From Microvirga flocculans ATCC BAA-817 (lineage in GTDB: Bacteria; Pseudomonadota; Alphaproteobacteria; Rhizobiales; Beijerinckiaceae), in contig NZ_JAEA01000007.1 in assembly GCF_000518665.1 (NCBI RefSeq), forward strand, positions 218,208 through 282,207: a stretch of DNA of 64,000 nt, read 5' to 3'. Shown here one piece after another: positions 9,324 to 19,055 of this stretch. Position 1 is the stretch's first letter; each line of letters starts with the position of its first letter. Under the pieces are notes generated by a model, which was given only the letters and a program-made list of their open reading frames with translations, had not been told where the DNA came from and ran no database searches. A program made the position numbers and the translations under genes.

Positions 9324-10391
9324 TCACTGCCCCCAGGTGCGCTCCAGAACGTTCACCCAGTTCTCGTAGCAGAGCTTGCGCAGGGTCGCTTCGTCATAGC
9401 CGTGCTTGCGCATTGCCTCGACGAGACGCGGCAGGCCGCGCACGTCGCCGATCTCGGCGGGGATCGTCGCACCGTCGAAATCGGAGCCGAAACCGACGCC
9501 ATCGACGCCCACATGCTCGATCAGGTGATCCATGTGGCGGATCATCTCCTCCAGCGGCGTGTCGTCGTTGCGCTGGCCGTCGGGCCTGATGAAGGAGGTG
9601 GCGAAGTTCACGCCGACCATGCCGCGGCTTTCGCGGATCGCGGCGAGCTGCTTGTCCGTCAGGTTGCGCGAATGCGGGCTGATCGCATAGGCGTTCGAGT
9701 GCGTGGCGACGAGCGGCGCGTCTGAGAGCCGCGCGACATCCCAGAAGCCCTTCTCGTTCAGGTGCGAAAGATCGATCATGATCTTGAGCCGGTTGCAGGC
9801 GCGCACCAGCTCCATGCCGCGCTCCGTCAGGCCGGGGCCCGTATCGGGCGTCGAGGGATAGCGGAACGGCACGCCGTGGCCGAAGATGTTCGGCCGGCTC
9901 CAGACCGGACCGATGGAGCGCAGACCGCTCCCGTAGAGCACGTCGAGCATGTGCAGATCGGGGTCGATGCCCTCGGCGCCCTCGATGTGCAGGATGGCTG
10001 CGAGCTTGCCGGTATCGATGCAGTCTCGGATATCGGCGGCGGTCCGGCAGATCTTCACCTCGCCCTTCGAGGCCCGCTCGATGCGGATCAGAAGGGCGGC
10101 CATGTGCACCGTGACCTGCTGGCTGGTGGCCAGGGGCAGGGGGGCGGGAAGGGGCACATCGTATTGCGGATGCGTCATGAGCGCATCCACATCCACGCCC
10201 GTGCTTTCGGAGGGCACGTAGACGGCGAAGAAGCCGCCGACGAAGCCGCCCTGCTTCATGCGCGGCCAGTCCAGATGACCGATATTGTCGCCCTCCAGGA
10301 ATGCCTGCTCCGGCGGGAGCTTGCCGCGCATGAGGCGCAACAGAACGTCGTTATGGCCATCGAAGACGGGCATCAATGAAGAGCGGGACAT
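9324..10391 (-). CDS. Membrane dipeptidase (peptidase family M19)
   Basis: Zinc dipeptidase of 355 residues in the renal-dipeptidase family, which cleaves a broad range of dipeptides. The metal site shows as DGHNDVLLR near residue 10 (His-x-Asp), the bridging Glu in HIEGAEGI, and histidines in VATHSNAYAISPHSRN. GFGSDFDGATIP near the C-terminus is also family-typical. No signal peptide is seen despite the family name. It lies 35 bp downstream of the importer ATPase on the same strand, so imported dipeptides would meet their hydrolase. Confidence 0.9.
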   Translation of the reverse strand: MSRSSLMPVFDGHNDVLLRLMRGKLPPEQAFLEGDNIGHLDWPRMKQGGFVGGFFAVYVPSESTGVDVDALMTHPQYDVPLPAPLPLATSQQVTVHMAALLIRIERASKGEVKICRTAADIRDCIDTGKLAAILHIEGAEGIDPDLHMLDVLYGSGLRSIGPVWSRPNIFGHGVPFRYPSTPDTGPGLTERGMELVRACNRLKIMIDLSHLNEKGFWDVARLSDAPLVATHSNAYAISPHSRNLTDKQLAAIRESRGMVGVNFATSFIRPDGQRNDDTPLEEMIRHMDHLIEHVGVDGVGFGSDFDGATIPAEIGDVRGLPRLVEAMRKHGYDEATLRKLCYENWVNVLERTWGQ

Positions 10392-10426
10392 CTTTTCACA
10401 TCAAGCAGTTGGAAGGTGGAAGGCAC

Positions 10427-11206
<780 letters not shown>

Positions 11207-11222
11207 CGTTTCTCCCCCCGGC

Positions 11223-12059
11223 TCACAGGGCCCAGGACGGGTCGCGGTTCAGGGTGGGGAGCGGACGAACGTCGTTCGCCAGCGTCGGCAGGCAGCGCAT
11301 CAGCCCTTGCGTATAGGGGTGCTGCGCCTCGCGGAGGTTCTTCGCCTCAAGCTCCTCGACCACGCGCCCCGCATACATCACGAGCACACGGTCGCAGAAG
11401 GAGGAAACGAGCTTCAGGTCGTGCGAGATGAAGATGAGCCCCATGCCGCGCTCCGATACGAGCTCGTCGAGGATGCGCAGCACCTCCATCGAGACCGTGA
11501 CGTCCAGCGCCGAGGTTGGCTCGTCGGCGATGAGCAGGTCGGGCTCGGTCACGAGCATCATCGCGATCATGGCGCGCTGTCCCATGCCGCCCGAGACTTC
11601 GTGCGGATAGAGCGAGAAGACTCGTCCGGGATCGCGCATCTTCACGGCCTCCAGCATGGCCAGCGCCTTGTCGCGGGCCTCATTGCGGCCGGCTTTGGCA
11701 TGGGCCTGATAGGCCTCGATGATCTGCTCGCCGATGGTCATGACCGGGTTCAGCGAGTATTTCGGGTCCTGCATCACCATGCTGATGCGCCCGCCGCGAA
11801 GGTGGCGGAGCGTGCGCTTCGATGCCGTGAGCAGATCGATTCCGTCGAAGGCGAGCCGCTTGGCCGTCACCTCGCCGGGAGGCGGCGTGAGGCCGAGGAT
11901 GGCGCGGCCCGTCTGCGACTTGCCGGAGCCCGACTCGCCCACGATGCCGAGGCGTTCGCGGCCGAGCTGGAAGGATACGCCGCGCACCGCTTCCACGGTG
12001 CCTGTGCGCAGGTGAAAACGGACGCGGAGGTCTTCGACGTCGAGAAGCGGCTTCGTCAT
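11223..12059 (-). CDS. Dipeptide/oligopeptide ABC transporter ATP-binding protein, DppD/OppD type
   Basis: First ATPase of the importer, 278 residues. It shows Walker A GESGSGKSQTG near residue 40, FQ-loop MQDPKYSLNPVMTIGEQI, signature SGGMGQRAMIAMML (LSGGQ is altered to VSGGMGQ), and Walker B LLIADEPTSALDVT. The C-terminus HPYTQGLMRCLPTL is the usual OppD tail. Its start overlaps the stop of the DppC-type permease by 4 bp. Confidence 0.9.
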   Translation of the reverse strand: MTKPLLDVEDLRVRFHLRTGTVEAVRGVSFQLGRERLGIVGESGSGKSQTGRAILGLTPPPGEVTAKRLAFDGIDLLTASKRTLRHLRGGRISMVMQDPKYSLNPVMTIGEQIIEAYQAHAKAGRNEARDKALAMLEAVKMRDPGRVFSLYPHEVSGGMGQRAMIAMMLVTEPDLLIADEPTSALDVTVSMEVLRILDELVSERGMGLIFISHDLKLVSSFCDRVLVMYAGRVVEELEAKNLREAQHPYTQGLMRCLPTLANDVRPLPTLNRDPSWAL

Positions 12060-12988
12060 TTTGCGGCCTTCGGATCGAGAACGTCACGCAGGCCGTCGCC
12101 CAGCAGGTTGAAGCCGAGGCTCACCACGAAGATGGCCAGGCCCGGCATGGCGGCGACCCACCATTGGTCGATGAGGTAGTTGCGGCCGGTGGCGACCATG
12201 GCGCCCCATTCGGGCATCGGCGGCTGCGCGCCGAGACCCAGGAAGCCGAGGCCCGCGGCCGTCAGGATGATGCCGGCCATGTCGAGCGTCACGCGCACGA
12301 TCAGCGAGGAAACGCAGAGCGGGACCACATGGCCGAGGATGATGCGCGGCGTCGAAGCGCCCTGAAGCCTCACCGCCGCGATGAAATCGCTGTTGCGGAT
12401 CATCAACGTTTCGGCGCGGGCGATGCGCGCGTAAGGCGGCCACGAGGTGATCGCGATGGCGATGATCGCGTTCTCGATGCCCGGACCCAGGGCCGCCACG
12501 AAGGCAAGCGCCAGGACGAGGCGCGGGAAGGCGAGGAAGATGTCGGTGACGCGCATGAGCACCGTATCGACCCAACCGCCGAGATAGCCGGAAACCGTGC
12601 CGACCAGAAGCCCGATGGGCGTTGCGATCAAAGCGACGAGCACCACCACGAAGAGGGTGATCCGCGAGCCGTGAACCAAACGGGAGAAGATGTCCCGCGC
12701 CTGGTCGTCCGTGCCGAGCCAGAAGGTCTCGCTCGGCGGCAGGAGGCGCTGCGTCCTCAGATCGCCGCCCGCCACGGGCGAGTAGGGCGCGATGACGTCG
12801 GCGAAGATCGCCATCAGGATCAGGAGGATGACGACGCCAAGGCCCACCACGGCGAGCGGATTCTTCGTGAAGGACCGCCAGCCGAGATAGAAGCGGCCGA
12901 GGCGGGCCTGCCAGCGGGAATGGGGTTCTGCGGAAAGCAGCCAGGCGCGAAGGCCTGTGGGTTGTTCAGCAAGAGGGGCGCCGGCCAT
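12056..12988 (-). CDS. Dipeptide ABC transporter permease, DppC type
   Basis: Inner-membrane subunit, 310 residues. It has an N-terminal OppC-like segment (about residues 35-80: RSFTKNPLAVVGLGVV), then the marker FWLGTDDQARDIFSRLVHGSR, and the EAA loop AVRLQGASTPRIILGHVVP. About six helices are predicted by eye. It shares one base with the preceding permease gene and overlaps the next ATPase gene by 4 bp, showing tight coupling. Confidence 0.92.
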   Translation of the reverse strand: MAGAPLAEQPTGLRAWLLSAEPHSRWQARLGRFYLGWRSFTKNPLAVVGLGVVILLILMAIFADVIAPYSPVAGGDLRTQRLLPPSETFWLGTDDQARDIFSRLVHGSRITLFVVVLVALIATPIGLLVGTVSGYLGGWVDTVLMRVTDIFLAFPRLVLALAFVAALGPGIENAIIAIAITSWPPYARIARAETLMIRNSDFIAAVRLQGASTPRIILGHVVPLCVSSLIVRVTLDMAGIILTAAGLGFLGLGAQPPMPEWGAMVATGRNYLIDQWWVAAMPGLAIFVVSLGFNLLGDGLRDVLDPKAAK

Positions 12989-14046
12989 CAGCGGGTCCTC
13001 GGATCAAGCAAGCGGTAGAGCAGGTCGGAGACGAGGTTGAGCAGCACGAAGACGGCCCCGATCACGAGGGTTCCGCCAAGCACCGCGTTCATGTCCGCGT
13101 TCTGCAGGGAATTGGTGATGTACTGGCCTAAGCCCGGCCATGCGAAAACCGTTTCGGTCAGCACGGAGCCTTCGAGCAGGTTGGCATAGGACAGGGCGAT
13201 CACCGTGACGAGGGGGACGGCCGCGTTGCGCAGGGCATGACGCCAGATCACGCGGAACTCGGAGAGGCCTTTCACCCGCGCCGCGATCACGTATTCCTGC
13301 GCCAGCTCGTTGAGCATGAAGGAGCGCGTCATGCGGCTGATATAGGCGAGCGAGAAATAGCCGAGCAGGCAGGCGGGCAGGATGACGTGGGAAACCGCAT
13401 CCCAGAACGCATCCCATTGCCCCTGCATGGCGGTGTCGAGGAGCACGATGCCCGTGACCGGCGTGTAGAGATAGGAATAGGTCACGTCGATGCGGCCCGG
13501 TCCTGCGACCCAGCCGAGCTTGGCGTAGAACAGGAGGAGGCCCATGAGGCCGAGCCAGAAGATCGGCACGGAATAACCGACGAGGCCGAGAACGCGCACG
13601 AACTGGTCGATCAGCGTGCCGCGCTTCACGGCGGCGAGAACGCCGAGCGGAATGCCGAACAGGACGCCGATGAGGGTACCGAGCGTCGCGAGTTCGAGCG
13701 TCGCGGGAAAGACGTTGGCGATATCCGTCATCACCGGATTCGTGGTGAGAACGGAATTGCCGAAATCGCCGGTGGCCGCCTTCTTCACATAGATCACGAA
13801 CTGCTCGATCAGCGGACGATCGAGGCCGAGTTCCGTCCGGACGCGCTCATACACCTGGGGGGGCGCGCGATCGCCGACGATGGCGATGACAGGATCGATC
13901 GGCACGACGCGGCCGATGAAGAAGGTGACGGCCACGAGGCCGAGGAGTGTCGTCATTAGGACGATGACGAACTGGGCGGCTTTTTTAAGGAAGGAGCGGA
14001 GGGCACTTGCGTGCCCTCCGCCCTCTGTCATGACTGCTGAGGTCAT
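12988..14046 (-). CDS. Dipeptide ABC transporter permease, DppB type
   Basis: Partner membrane subunit, 352 residues. DppB features include a first helix near residues 18-48 (FVIVLMTTLLGLVAVTFFIG), the periplasmic loop with DRAPPQVYERVRTELGLDRP, ARVKGLSEFRVIWRHALRNA (EAA loop), and a C-terminal helix before LLYRLLDPRTR. It starts 7 bp after the stop of the solute-binding protein gene. Confidence 0.92.
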   Translation of the reverse strand: MTSAVMTEGGGHASALRSFLKKAAQFVIVLMTTLLGLVAVTFFIGRVVPIDPVIAIVGDRAPPQVYERVRTELGLDRPLIEQFVIYVKKAATGDFGNSVLTTNPVMTDIANVFPATLELATLGTLIGVLFGIPLGVLAAVKRGTLIDQFVRVLGLVGYSVPIFWLGLMGLLLFYAKLGWVAGPGRIDVTYSYLYTPVTGIVLLDTAMQGQWDAFWDAVSHVILPACLLGYFSLAYISRMTRSFMLNELAQEYVIAARVKGLSEFRVIWRHALRNAAVPLVTVIALSYANLLEGSVLTETVFAWPGLGQYITNSLQNADMNAVLGGTLVIGAVFVLLNLVSDLLYRLLDPRTR

Positions 14047-14053
14047 CGAGATG

Positions 14054-15649
14054 TCAGTTCTTCTTCGCTTGTGACATGTCGTTGTCGCTGAAGGACGGGC
14101 CGAGGATGAAATTCTCCACGTTCTTGCGAACGGCCGCCACTTCCGTCTGCTGCAGGAAGATCACGAAGGGACCGTCGTCGAGCACGGCCTTCTGGAGTTC
14201 CTTGTACATCTGAGCGCGCTTCTCGCCGTCACGCTCCATCACGGCAGCGCGGGTCTTGGCGGTCAGCGGGCCCGGATCCCAGGCGTTGCGCCATGCGAGC
14301 GGCTTGGCCTTAGCCCCGTCCGAGTTGTCGTCGTTGGCCGCGAAGGTGTCGGCGTTCGAGTTCGGGTCCTGATAGTCCGAGCCCCAGTTGCCGATATAGA
14401 TATCGTGCTGGCGGGCGCGGTACTTGGTCAGGGCCTGCTTGGAGTCCATCGGCAGGATCTCGAGCTTGATGCCCGCCTGCGCGAAGGTCTGCTGCATCGC
14501 CTGGGCGACGCCGGTGATCTCGGCGGTGGAACGGGTGTCCATGGTCACCGAGAAGCCGTCCTTCAGGCCGGCCTTCGCAAGCAGCTCCTTCGCCTTGGCG
14601 ACGTCGAGCTTGTAGGGGTTGTTGCTCTCGGCGCCCAGGAAGCCCTTGGGCAGGAAGTTCTGGTGCACTTCGCCCTTGTTCTTCATGATGGTGTCGGCGA
14701 TCGCCTGGTAGTCGACGAGATACTTCAGGGCCTGACGAACCTCGGGCTTCGCCAGGTTCGGGTTCTTCTGGTTCAGGCCGAGATAGTAGACCGTGCCCTT
14801 CGGAGCGCTCTGGATCTTGACGTCCGCGTTCTTGGACATCGCGGCGAGCTCTTCCGGATTCAGGTTGCGGGCCACGTCGATGTCGCCCTTCTCGAGCAGA
14901 AGGCGCTGGCTCGCGGTTTCCTTGATGTGACGATAGATGACGCGGGCGAGGGGCGTCTTCTTCTCGTAGTTCGGGTTGCGCTCGAGAACGATGACCTCGT
15001 TGGCCTTCCAATCGCGCATGATATACGGGCCAGAGCCGGCATAATGGGTCTTCAGCCAGTTATAGCCCCAGTCGCCGTCCTTCTCGTTCTGCACGAGCAG
15101 CTTCTTGTCGACGATGGAGGCAACCGAGTTGCCGAGGCAGTAGAGAACCAGGGTCGGGGCGTAGGCCTTGTCGACCTCGATGGTGAGCTCGAGCGGTCCC
15201 GTCTGCTTGATCTTGTCCTTCACGTTGTCCTTCGTCAGGCCGAACTGGCCGAGAATGAAGGCCGGGGACTTGTCGAGCGACACGGCGCGCTGGAGGGAGT
15301 AAACCACATCCTCTGCCGTGATCGGATTGCCGGAAGCGAACTTTCTGTTCGGCTTGAGCTTGAAGGTGTAGGTCTTGCCATCCGGCGACACGGTCCAGGA
15401 TTCAGCGACCTGACCGGAGATCTTGGACACGTCCTTGATATCGTAGGTGATCAGGCGCTCATAAGTGTTGCCGGCGATCTCGGATGCGCTCATCTCAAAG
15501 ATTTCAGCCGGATCGAGCGAGATGATGTCGTCGCTCTGCCAGGCCTGGACGAGGGTGTCCGGCGGCGTCGCTGCCTTAACGGCAGAAAACGAGGTCGCCA
15601 TGGAAGCAACCATGGCGGCGGATAGGAGAAATTTCGGAAGTCTCTTCAT
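14054..15649 (-). CDS. Dipeptide/oligopeptide ABC transporter substrate-binding protein (family 5)
   Basis: Periplasmic binding protein of 531 residues for the peptide importer. A signal peptide spans about residues 1-26 (MKRLPKFLLSAAMVASMA, cleavage after VKA). The mature chain shows DTLVQAWQSDDIISLDPAE, GKTYTFKLKPNRKFASGNPITAEDVVYS and LGSYQDPNSN-like C-lobe features of SBP_bac_5. I start it at the ATG at 15649 with AGGGAA about 9 nt upstream; the upstream extension is not signal-like. It is the first gene of dppABCDF plus dipeptidase. Confidence 0.92.
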   Translation of the reverse strand: MKRLPKFLLSAAMVASMATSFSAVKAATPPDTLVQAWQSDDIISLDPAEIFEMSASEIAGNTYERLITYDIKDVSKISGQVAESWTVSPDGKTYTFKLKPNRKFASGNPITAEDVVYSLQRAVSLDKSPAFILGQFGLTKDNVKDKIKQTGPLELTIEVDKAYAPTLVLYCLGNSVASIVDKKLLVQNEKDGDWGYNWLKTHYAGSGPYIMRDWKANEVIVLERNPNYEKKTPLARVIYRHIKETASQRLLLEKGDIDVARNLNPEELAAMSKNADVKIQSAPKGTVYYLGLNQKNPNLAKPEVRQALKYLVDYQAIADTIMKNKGEVHQNFLPKGFLGAESNNPYKLDVAKAKELLAKAGLKDGFSVTMDTRSTAEITGVAQAMQQTFAQAGIKLEILPMDSKQALTKYRARQHDIYIGNWGSDYQDPNSNADTFAANDDNSDGAKAKPLAWRNAWDPGPLTAKTRAAVMERDGEKRAQMYKELQKAVLDDGPFVIFLQQTEVAAVRKNVENFILGPSFSDNDMSQAKKN

Positions 15650-15861
15650 TGGCCATTCCCTTGCAGCGCTAGGAGCGCTTGTTGTGCGCCGATATGAATG
15701 CAAATCACACAAGCGCTGTCGAGTCTAGCAACTGGTTTTGAACTGGCAAACTTTGTGCAGCCCTTGGTGAACCTGCCCAGTTGCGGTGCAGCGATCCGGG
15801 TTGGCCTTGCGGGGCAAATTGTGGCAAAGGCTGCCTGTCTCTTTCGATCGGATGAAACACA

Positions 15862-17262
15862 GTGTCTGAAGAAGCCAAGAAAACGGGTGCCAACACCATG
15901 TGGGGCGGACGGTTCTCGTCCTCGCCCAGCGCGCTCATGGAAGCCATCAACGCCTCCATCGATTTCGACAAGCGACTGGCTTCGCAGGACATCCAGGGCT
16001 CCATCGCCCACAGCGCCATGCTGGCGAAGCAGGGGATCATCGCGGAGAGCGACCGGGACGCTATCCACCAGGGGTTGCAGCGGGTCCTCGGCGAAATCGA
16101 ATCCGGCTCCTTCACCTTCTCCAGGGCGCTCGAAGACATCCACATGAACGTGGAGAGCAGGCTTCGCGAGATCGTCGGCGATCCGGCGGCCCGCCTCCAC
16201 ACGGCCCGCAGCCGCAACGACCAGGTCGCCACGGACACCCGCCTGTGGGTGCGCGAAGCCCATGACAGGACCGATGAGCAGCTCACCCGGCTGATCAAGG
16301 CGCTTCTCGACAAGGCCGAGGCCCATGCCGCGACCGTCATGCCCGGCTTCACCCATCTCCAGAGCGCCCAGCCGGTGACCTTCGGCCATCACCTCATGGC
16401 CTATGTGGAGATGTTCGGTCGCGACCGCAGCCGCTTCCGCGATTCCCGCAGGCGGCTCAACGAATGCCCCCTGGGCGCGGGGGCGCTCGCCGGCACGTCC
16501 TTCCCCATCGACCGGCACATGACCGCCAAGGCGCTCGGCTTCGACGGTCCGACCCGCAACTCGCTGGATACGGTTTCCGACCGGGACAGCCTGCTCGAGT
16601 TCATGGCGGCAGCCTCCATCTGCGCCATGCACCTCTCGCGGCTGGCGGAAGAAATCATCATCTGGATGTCCGCGCCCTTCGGCTTCATCCGCCTGCCGGA
16701 CCGCTGGACGACCGGCTCCAGCATGATGCCGCAGAAGCGCAATCCCGACGCGGCCGAGCTGGTGCGCGGCAAGACCGGGCGCGTGATCGGCTCCCTGGTT
16801 TCGCTGCTGACCGTCATGAAGGGCCTGCCGCTCGCCTATTCCAAGGACATGCAGGAGGACAAGGAGCAGCTCTTCGACGCGGCCGACACCATCGAGATCG
16901 TGCTGGCCGCCACGACCGGCATGATCCTGGACCTGGAGCCCGTTCCGGAGCGGATGGCGGCGGTAGCCGGCGCCGGGTTTTCCACGGCGACGGATCTCGC
17001 CGACTGGCTCGTGCGCAGCCTCAACATCCCGTTCCGCGATGCCCACCACGTCACGGGCCGCATCGTCTCCGAGGCGGAGAAGCGCGGCTGCACCCTGGAA
17101 GAGCTGCCGCTCGAGGCCATGCAGGCGGTCGAGCCCAAGATCCACAAGGGCATCTTCGACGTCCTGGGCGTCGAGAACTCCGTCCGCTCCCGCACGAGCT
17201 TCGGCGGCACCTCGCCCGTCCGTGTGGCCGAGCAGGTCGCCTGGTGGCGGGAGCGGGTCTGA
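15862..17262 (+). CDS. argH: Argininosuccinate lyase
   Basis: Last step of arginine biosynthesis: splits argininosuccinate into arginine and fumarate in the cytosol. The 466-residue protein has [21 protein letters not shown] at the start, [19 protein letters not shown], and the superfamily signature [12 protein letters not shown]. The start codon is GTG; a downstream ATG at MWGGRF would lose only 12 residues. The shine-dalgarno is weak. The gene is divergent from the dipeptide operon across 212 bp and is not next to other arg genes. Confidence 0.95.
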   Translation: MSEEAKKTGANTMWGGRFSSSPSALMEAINASIDFDKRLASQDIQGSIAHSAMLAKQGIIAESDRDAIHQGLQRVLGEIESGSFTFSRALEDIHMNVESRLREIVGDPAARLHTARSRNDQVATDTRLWVREAHDRTDEQLTRLIKALLDKAEAHAATVMPGFTHLQSAQPVTFGHHLMAYVEMFGRDRSRFRDSRRRLNECPLGAGALAGTSFPIDRHMTAKALGFDGPTRNSLDTVSDRDSLLEFMAAASICAMHLSRLAEEIIIWMSAPFGFIRLPDRWTTGSSMMPQKRNPDAAELVRGKTGRVIGSLVSLLTVMKGLPLAYSKDMQEDKEQLFDAADTIEIVLAATTGMILDLEPVPERMAAVAGAGFSTATDLADWLVRSLNIPFRDAHHVTGRIVSEAEKRGCTLEELPLEAMQAVEPKIHKGIFDVLGVENSVRSRTSFGGTSPVRVAEQVAWWRERV

Positions 17263-17287
17263 TCCTGCCCTGTCACGATCATGAACG

Positions 17288-17314
17288 GACCCTGCCGGGT
17301 GATCCGGCAGGGTC
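17288..17314 (+). terminator. Terminator-like hairpin after argH
   Basis: An 11-bp perfect GC-rich stem (17288-17298 with 17304-17314) and a five-base loop lie 25 bp after the argH stop. Only a short TTGAT follows, so termination may be weak or Rho-aided. Confidence 0.55.
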
Positions 17315-17342
17315 TTGATAGGGCACCGCGCCATCGCCATAT
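17314..17342 (+). promoter_or_regulatory. Candidate heat-shock (sigma-32) promoter for hsp20
   Basis: CTTGAT at 17314-17319 and CGCCATAT at 17335-17342 are separated by 15 bp. This resembles the enterobacterial sigma-32 consensus CTTGAA-N13-15-CCCCATNT with one mismatch in each box. It lies about 90 bp before the hsp20 start. The match was found by eye and alphaproteobacterial RpoH boxes differ somewhat, so this is tentative. Confidence 0.35.
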
Positions 17343-17432
17343 TGCTGGCAGCGGTCCTGTCCGGGATCGCCTGAGCGCCGCATCAGCGGGCTCAAAACCC
17401 ACCGAAGTGCCTCTCAAACTTGGGCTTCGAAC

Positions 17433-17867
17433 ATGTCGCGTCAGTCGCCCTTCGGGCATCCGTTTCTGTTAGGCTTCGATGAGATCGAGCAGGCGCTCGA
17501 TCGGGTCGCCAAGGCGGCAGGAGACGGTTATCCGCCCTACAATATCGAGCGTCTGGCTCGCACCGAAAAGGCTCCCGAGCGTCTGCGCATCACCCTGGCC
17601 GTCGCCGGATTCACCCGGGATCAGCTGGAGGTGACCCTGGAGGAGAACCAGCTCGTCATCCGGGGGCGCCAGTCCGACGACAAGACAAGGCACTTCCTTC
17701 ATCGCGGCATCGCCGCCCGTCAATTCCAGCGCACCTTCCTCCTCGTCGACGGCATGGAGGTCATGGGCGCGGACCTGTCCAATGGCCTGTTGTCGATCGA
17801 TCTCGTCCGGCCCGAGCCGGAACGGATCATCCGCAAGATCGACATCGCCGCCTCGGACAAGGTGTGA
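17433..17867 (+). CDS. Small heat-shock protein, Hsp20/alpha-crystallin family
   Basis: ATP-independent holdase chaperone of 144 residues, IbpA-like, which binds unfolding proteins in the cytosol. The N-terminal HPFLLGFDEIEQALDRVAK and YPPYNIER are typical of class A rhizobial sHsps. The alpha-crystallin domain spans about residues 40-135, with LAVAGFTRDQLEVTLEENQLVIRG cut into beta strands, and the C-terminal I-x-I/V-type tail is replaced by IIRKIDI. No clear ribosome-binding site precedes the ATG, which would fit control by RNA structure, but no ROSE element could be shown. Confidence 0.92.
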   Translation: MSRQSPFGHPFLLGFDEIEQALDRVAKAAGDGYPPYNIERLARTEKAPERLRITLAVAGFTRDQLEVTLEENQLVIRGRQSDDKTRHFLHRGIAARQFQRTFLLVDGMEVMGADLSNGLLSIDLVRPEPERIIRKIDIAASDKV

Positions 17868-17892
17868 CGGCATCCGCATCAAGGAGATGTCC

Positions 17893-18159
17893 ATGAACTT
17901 CGATATCAAGAATTCTCACGCGCCGGTCCCCGATGTGTCCGAACTGGCGAGCCTGGGCCTCGGCCAGATGGCCTATGTGAAGCCCATGGAATCCGATGAG
18001 GTCGCCCGGCTCTTTCCGCAGGCGCCGAAGCTCCAGCCCGGCATGCGTCTCTTCGCGCTCCTCTCGGCCAGCGGCGAGCCTATTCTGCTCACCGACAACC
18101 GCGACGCCGCGGTCGCCAATGCCTGGGCGCACGACCTGACGACGGTGAGCCTGCATTAA
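17893..18159 (+). CDS. DUF1150 family protein
   Basis: Small protein of 88 residues with unknown biochemical role, restricted mainly to Alphaproteobacteria. MAYVKPMESDEV, AGMRLFALLSASGEPILLTD-like text and ANAWAHDLTTVSLH match the DUF1150 pattern. I start it at the ATG at 17893, with AAGGAG 6 nt upstream; an ATG two codons earlier overlaps that site. It lies 25 bp after hsp20, a conserved pairing in this order, so a heat-stress role is inferred. No signal peptide or membrane segment. Confidence 0.88.
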   Translation: MNFDIKNSHAPVPDVSELASLGLGQMAYVKPMESDEVARLFPQAPKLQPGMRLFALLSASGEPILLTDNRDAAVANAWAHDLTTVSLH

Positions 18160-18186
18160 GGCTCACCCTCCTTTCTTTCACAGGCA

Positions 18187-18233
18187 GCATTCTTGACGGC
18201 GAATCGGATCCGCTTCGCTAAAGAATGCGCTAG
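18187..18233. repeat. Dispersed intergenic palindrome, copy 1
   Basis: A 47-bp element beginning GCATTCTTGACGGCGAA and ending AAGAATGCGCTAG. The ends form an 8-bp inverted repeat (GCATTCTT / AAGAATGC) with an inner GCGAA/TTCGC. A close copy is at 35650-35696. Its final CTAG supplies the stop codon of the minus-strand hydrolase gene. Confidence 0.75.
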
Positions 18234-18985
18234 GCGATGGCCGCGACGGCGGCGATCAGCCGCTCGATGTCCTCGGGCCGGGAGAGGCGGTGGTCGCCGT
18301 CCTTGATCAGGGTCACGGAGACGCTGTCTCCCGGCAGGTGCTCCACCACTTCCAGCGCATGGCTCCAGGGCACGTCGGGGTCCTCCATTCCCTGCAGGAT
18401 ATGGACCGGGCAGCCGGTCTGGATCGGCCCTCCGAGAAGGAGATGCCGGCGGCCGTCCTCGATCAGTTTCCAGGTGATGGGGTAGGGGCTTTCGGAATAG
18501 GCCGATGGCCGGTGATATACGCCCTTCTCCTGAATGCTGTGCCTGAGGTCCTCGGGAAACCGGTCCCACATCAGCCTCTCGGTCATGTCTACGGCCGGGG
18601 CGATGAGCACTATCCCGACGGGCGCGAGGTCGGGCCGCTTTTCCATCAGGGACCGTGCTGCGAGCAAACCGATCCAGCCCCCCATGGACGAGCCGACGAG
18701 AATCGGCCGCTCCCGGATGCAGGTTTCGATCACGGCAAGGGCTTCCTCGAGCCAGCGGGAGATCGTGCCCTCCTCGAAGGCGCCGCCCGATTCGCCGTGG
18801 CCGCTGTAGTCGAACCGCACGAAAGCGCGGGCCTTCGCCGCGGCCCAGTCGTCGAGGGCGGTTGCCTTGGTGGCCCGCATGTCCGACTTGAAGCCGCCGA
18901 GCCAGACGACCGGCGGGCCCTTTCCCTCACGGGCAAGAACGGCGATGGGGCGGGCATCCTGGCCGACCGTGACGCTTTGCGGCAT
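18230..18985 (-). CDS. Alpha/beta hydrolase (serine esterase-like)
   Basis: Cytosolic alpha/beta-hydrolase of 251 residues with unknown substrate. It shows VVWLGGFKSDM (oxyanion strand-loop), FDYSGHGESGG, nucleophile elbow VGSSMGGW with Ser100, an Asp in MEDPDVPW and His in DGDHRLSRPED. This resembles the ABHD10/palmitoyl-protein thioesterase-like and bacterial carboxylesterase groups. An upstream ATG at 19024 would add 13 residues; I prefer 18985 because homology begins there and GAGGATGAG lies upstream. The stop codon falls inside a dispersed palindrome. Confidence 0.82.
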   Translation of the reverse strand: MPQSVTVGQDARPIAVLAREGKGPPVVWLGGFKSDMRATKATALDDWAAAKARAFVRFDYSGHGESGGAFEEGTISRWLEEALAVIETCIRERPILVGSSMGGWIGLLAARSLMEKRPDLAPVGIVLIAPAVDMTERLMWDRFPEDLRHSIQEKGVYHRPSAYSESPYPITWKLIEDGRRHLLLGGPIQTGCPVHILQGMEDPDVPWSHALEVVEHLPGDSVSVTLIKDGDHRLSRPEDIERLIAAVAAIA

Positions 18986-19055
18986 GGTTAACTCATCCTC
19001 AACTGCTTTGAAGCAAGCGTTCATAGACGATTCTTATGAGAAGGCTCCTACTTCC

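Noticed and set aside
17343..17432. ROSE-type RNA thermometer in the hsp20 leader
   Set aside because: The conserved anti-Shine-Dalgarno motif and a matching GGAGG could not be seen, so it is mentioned only as a possibility.
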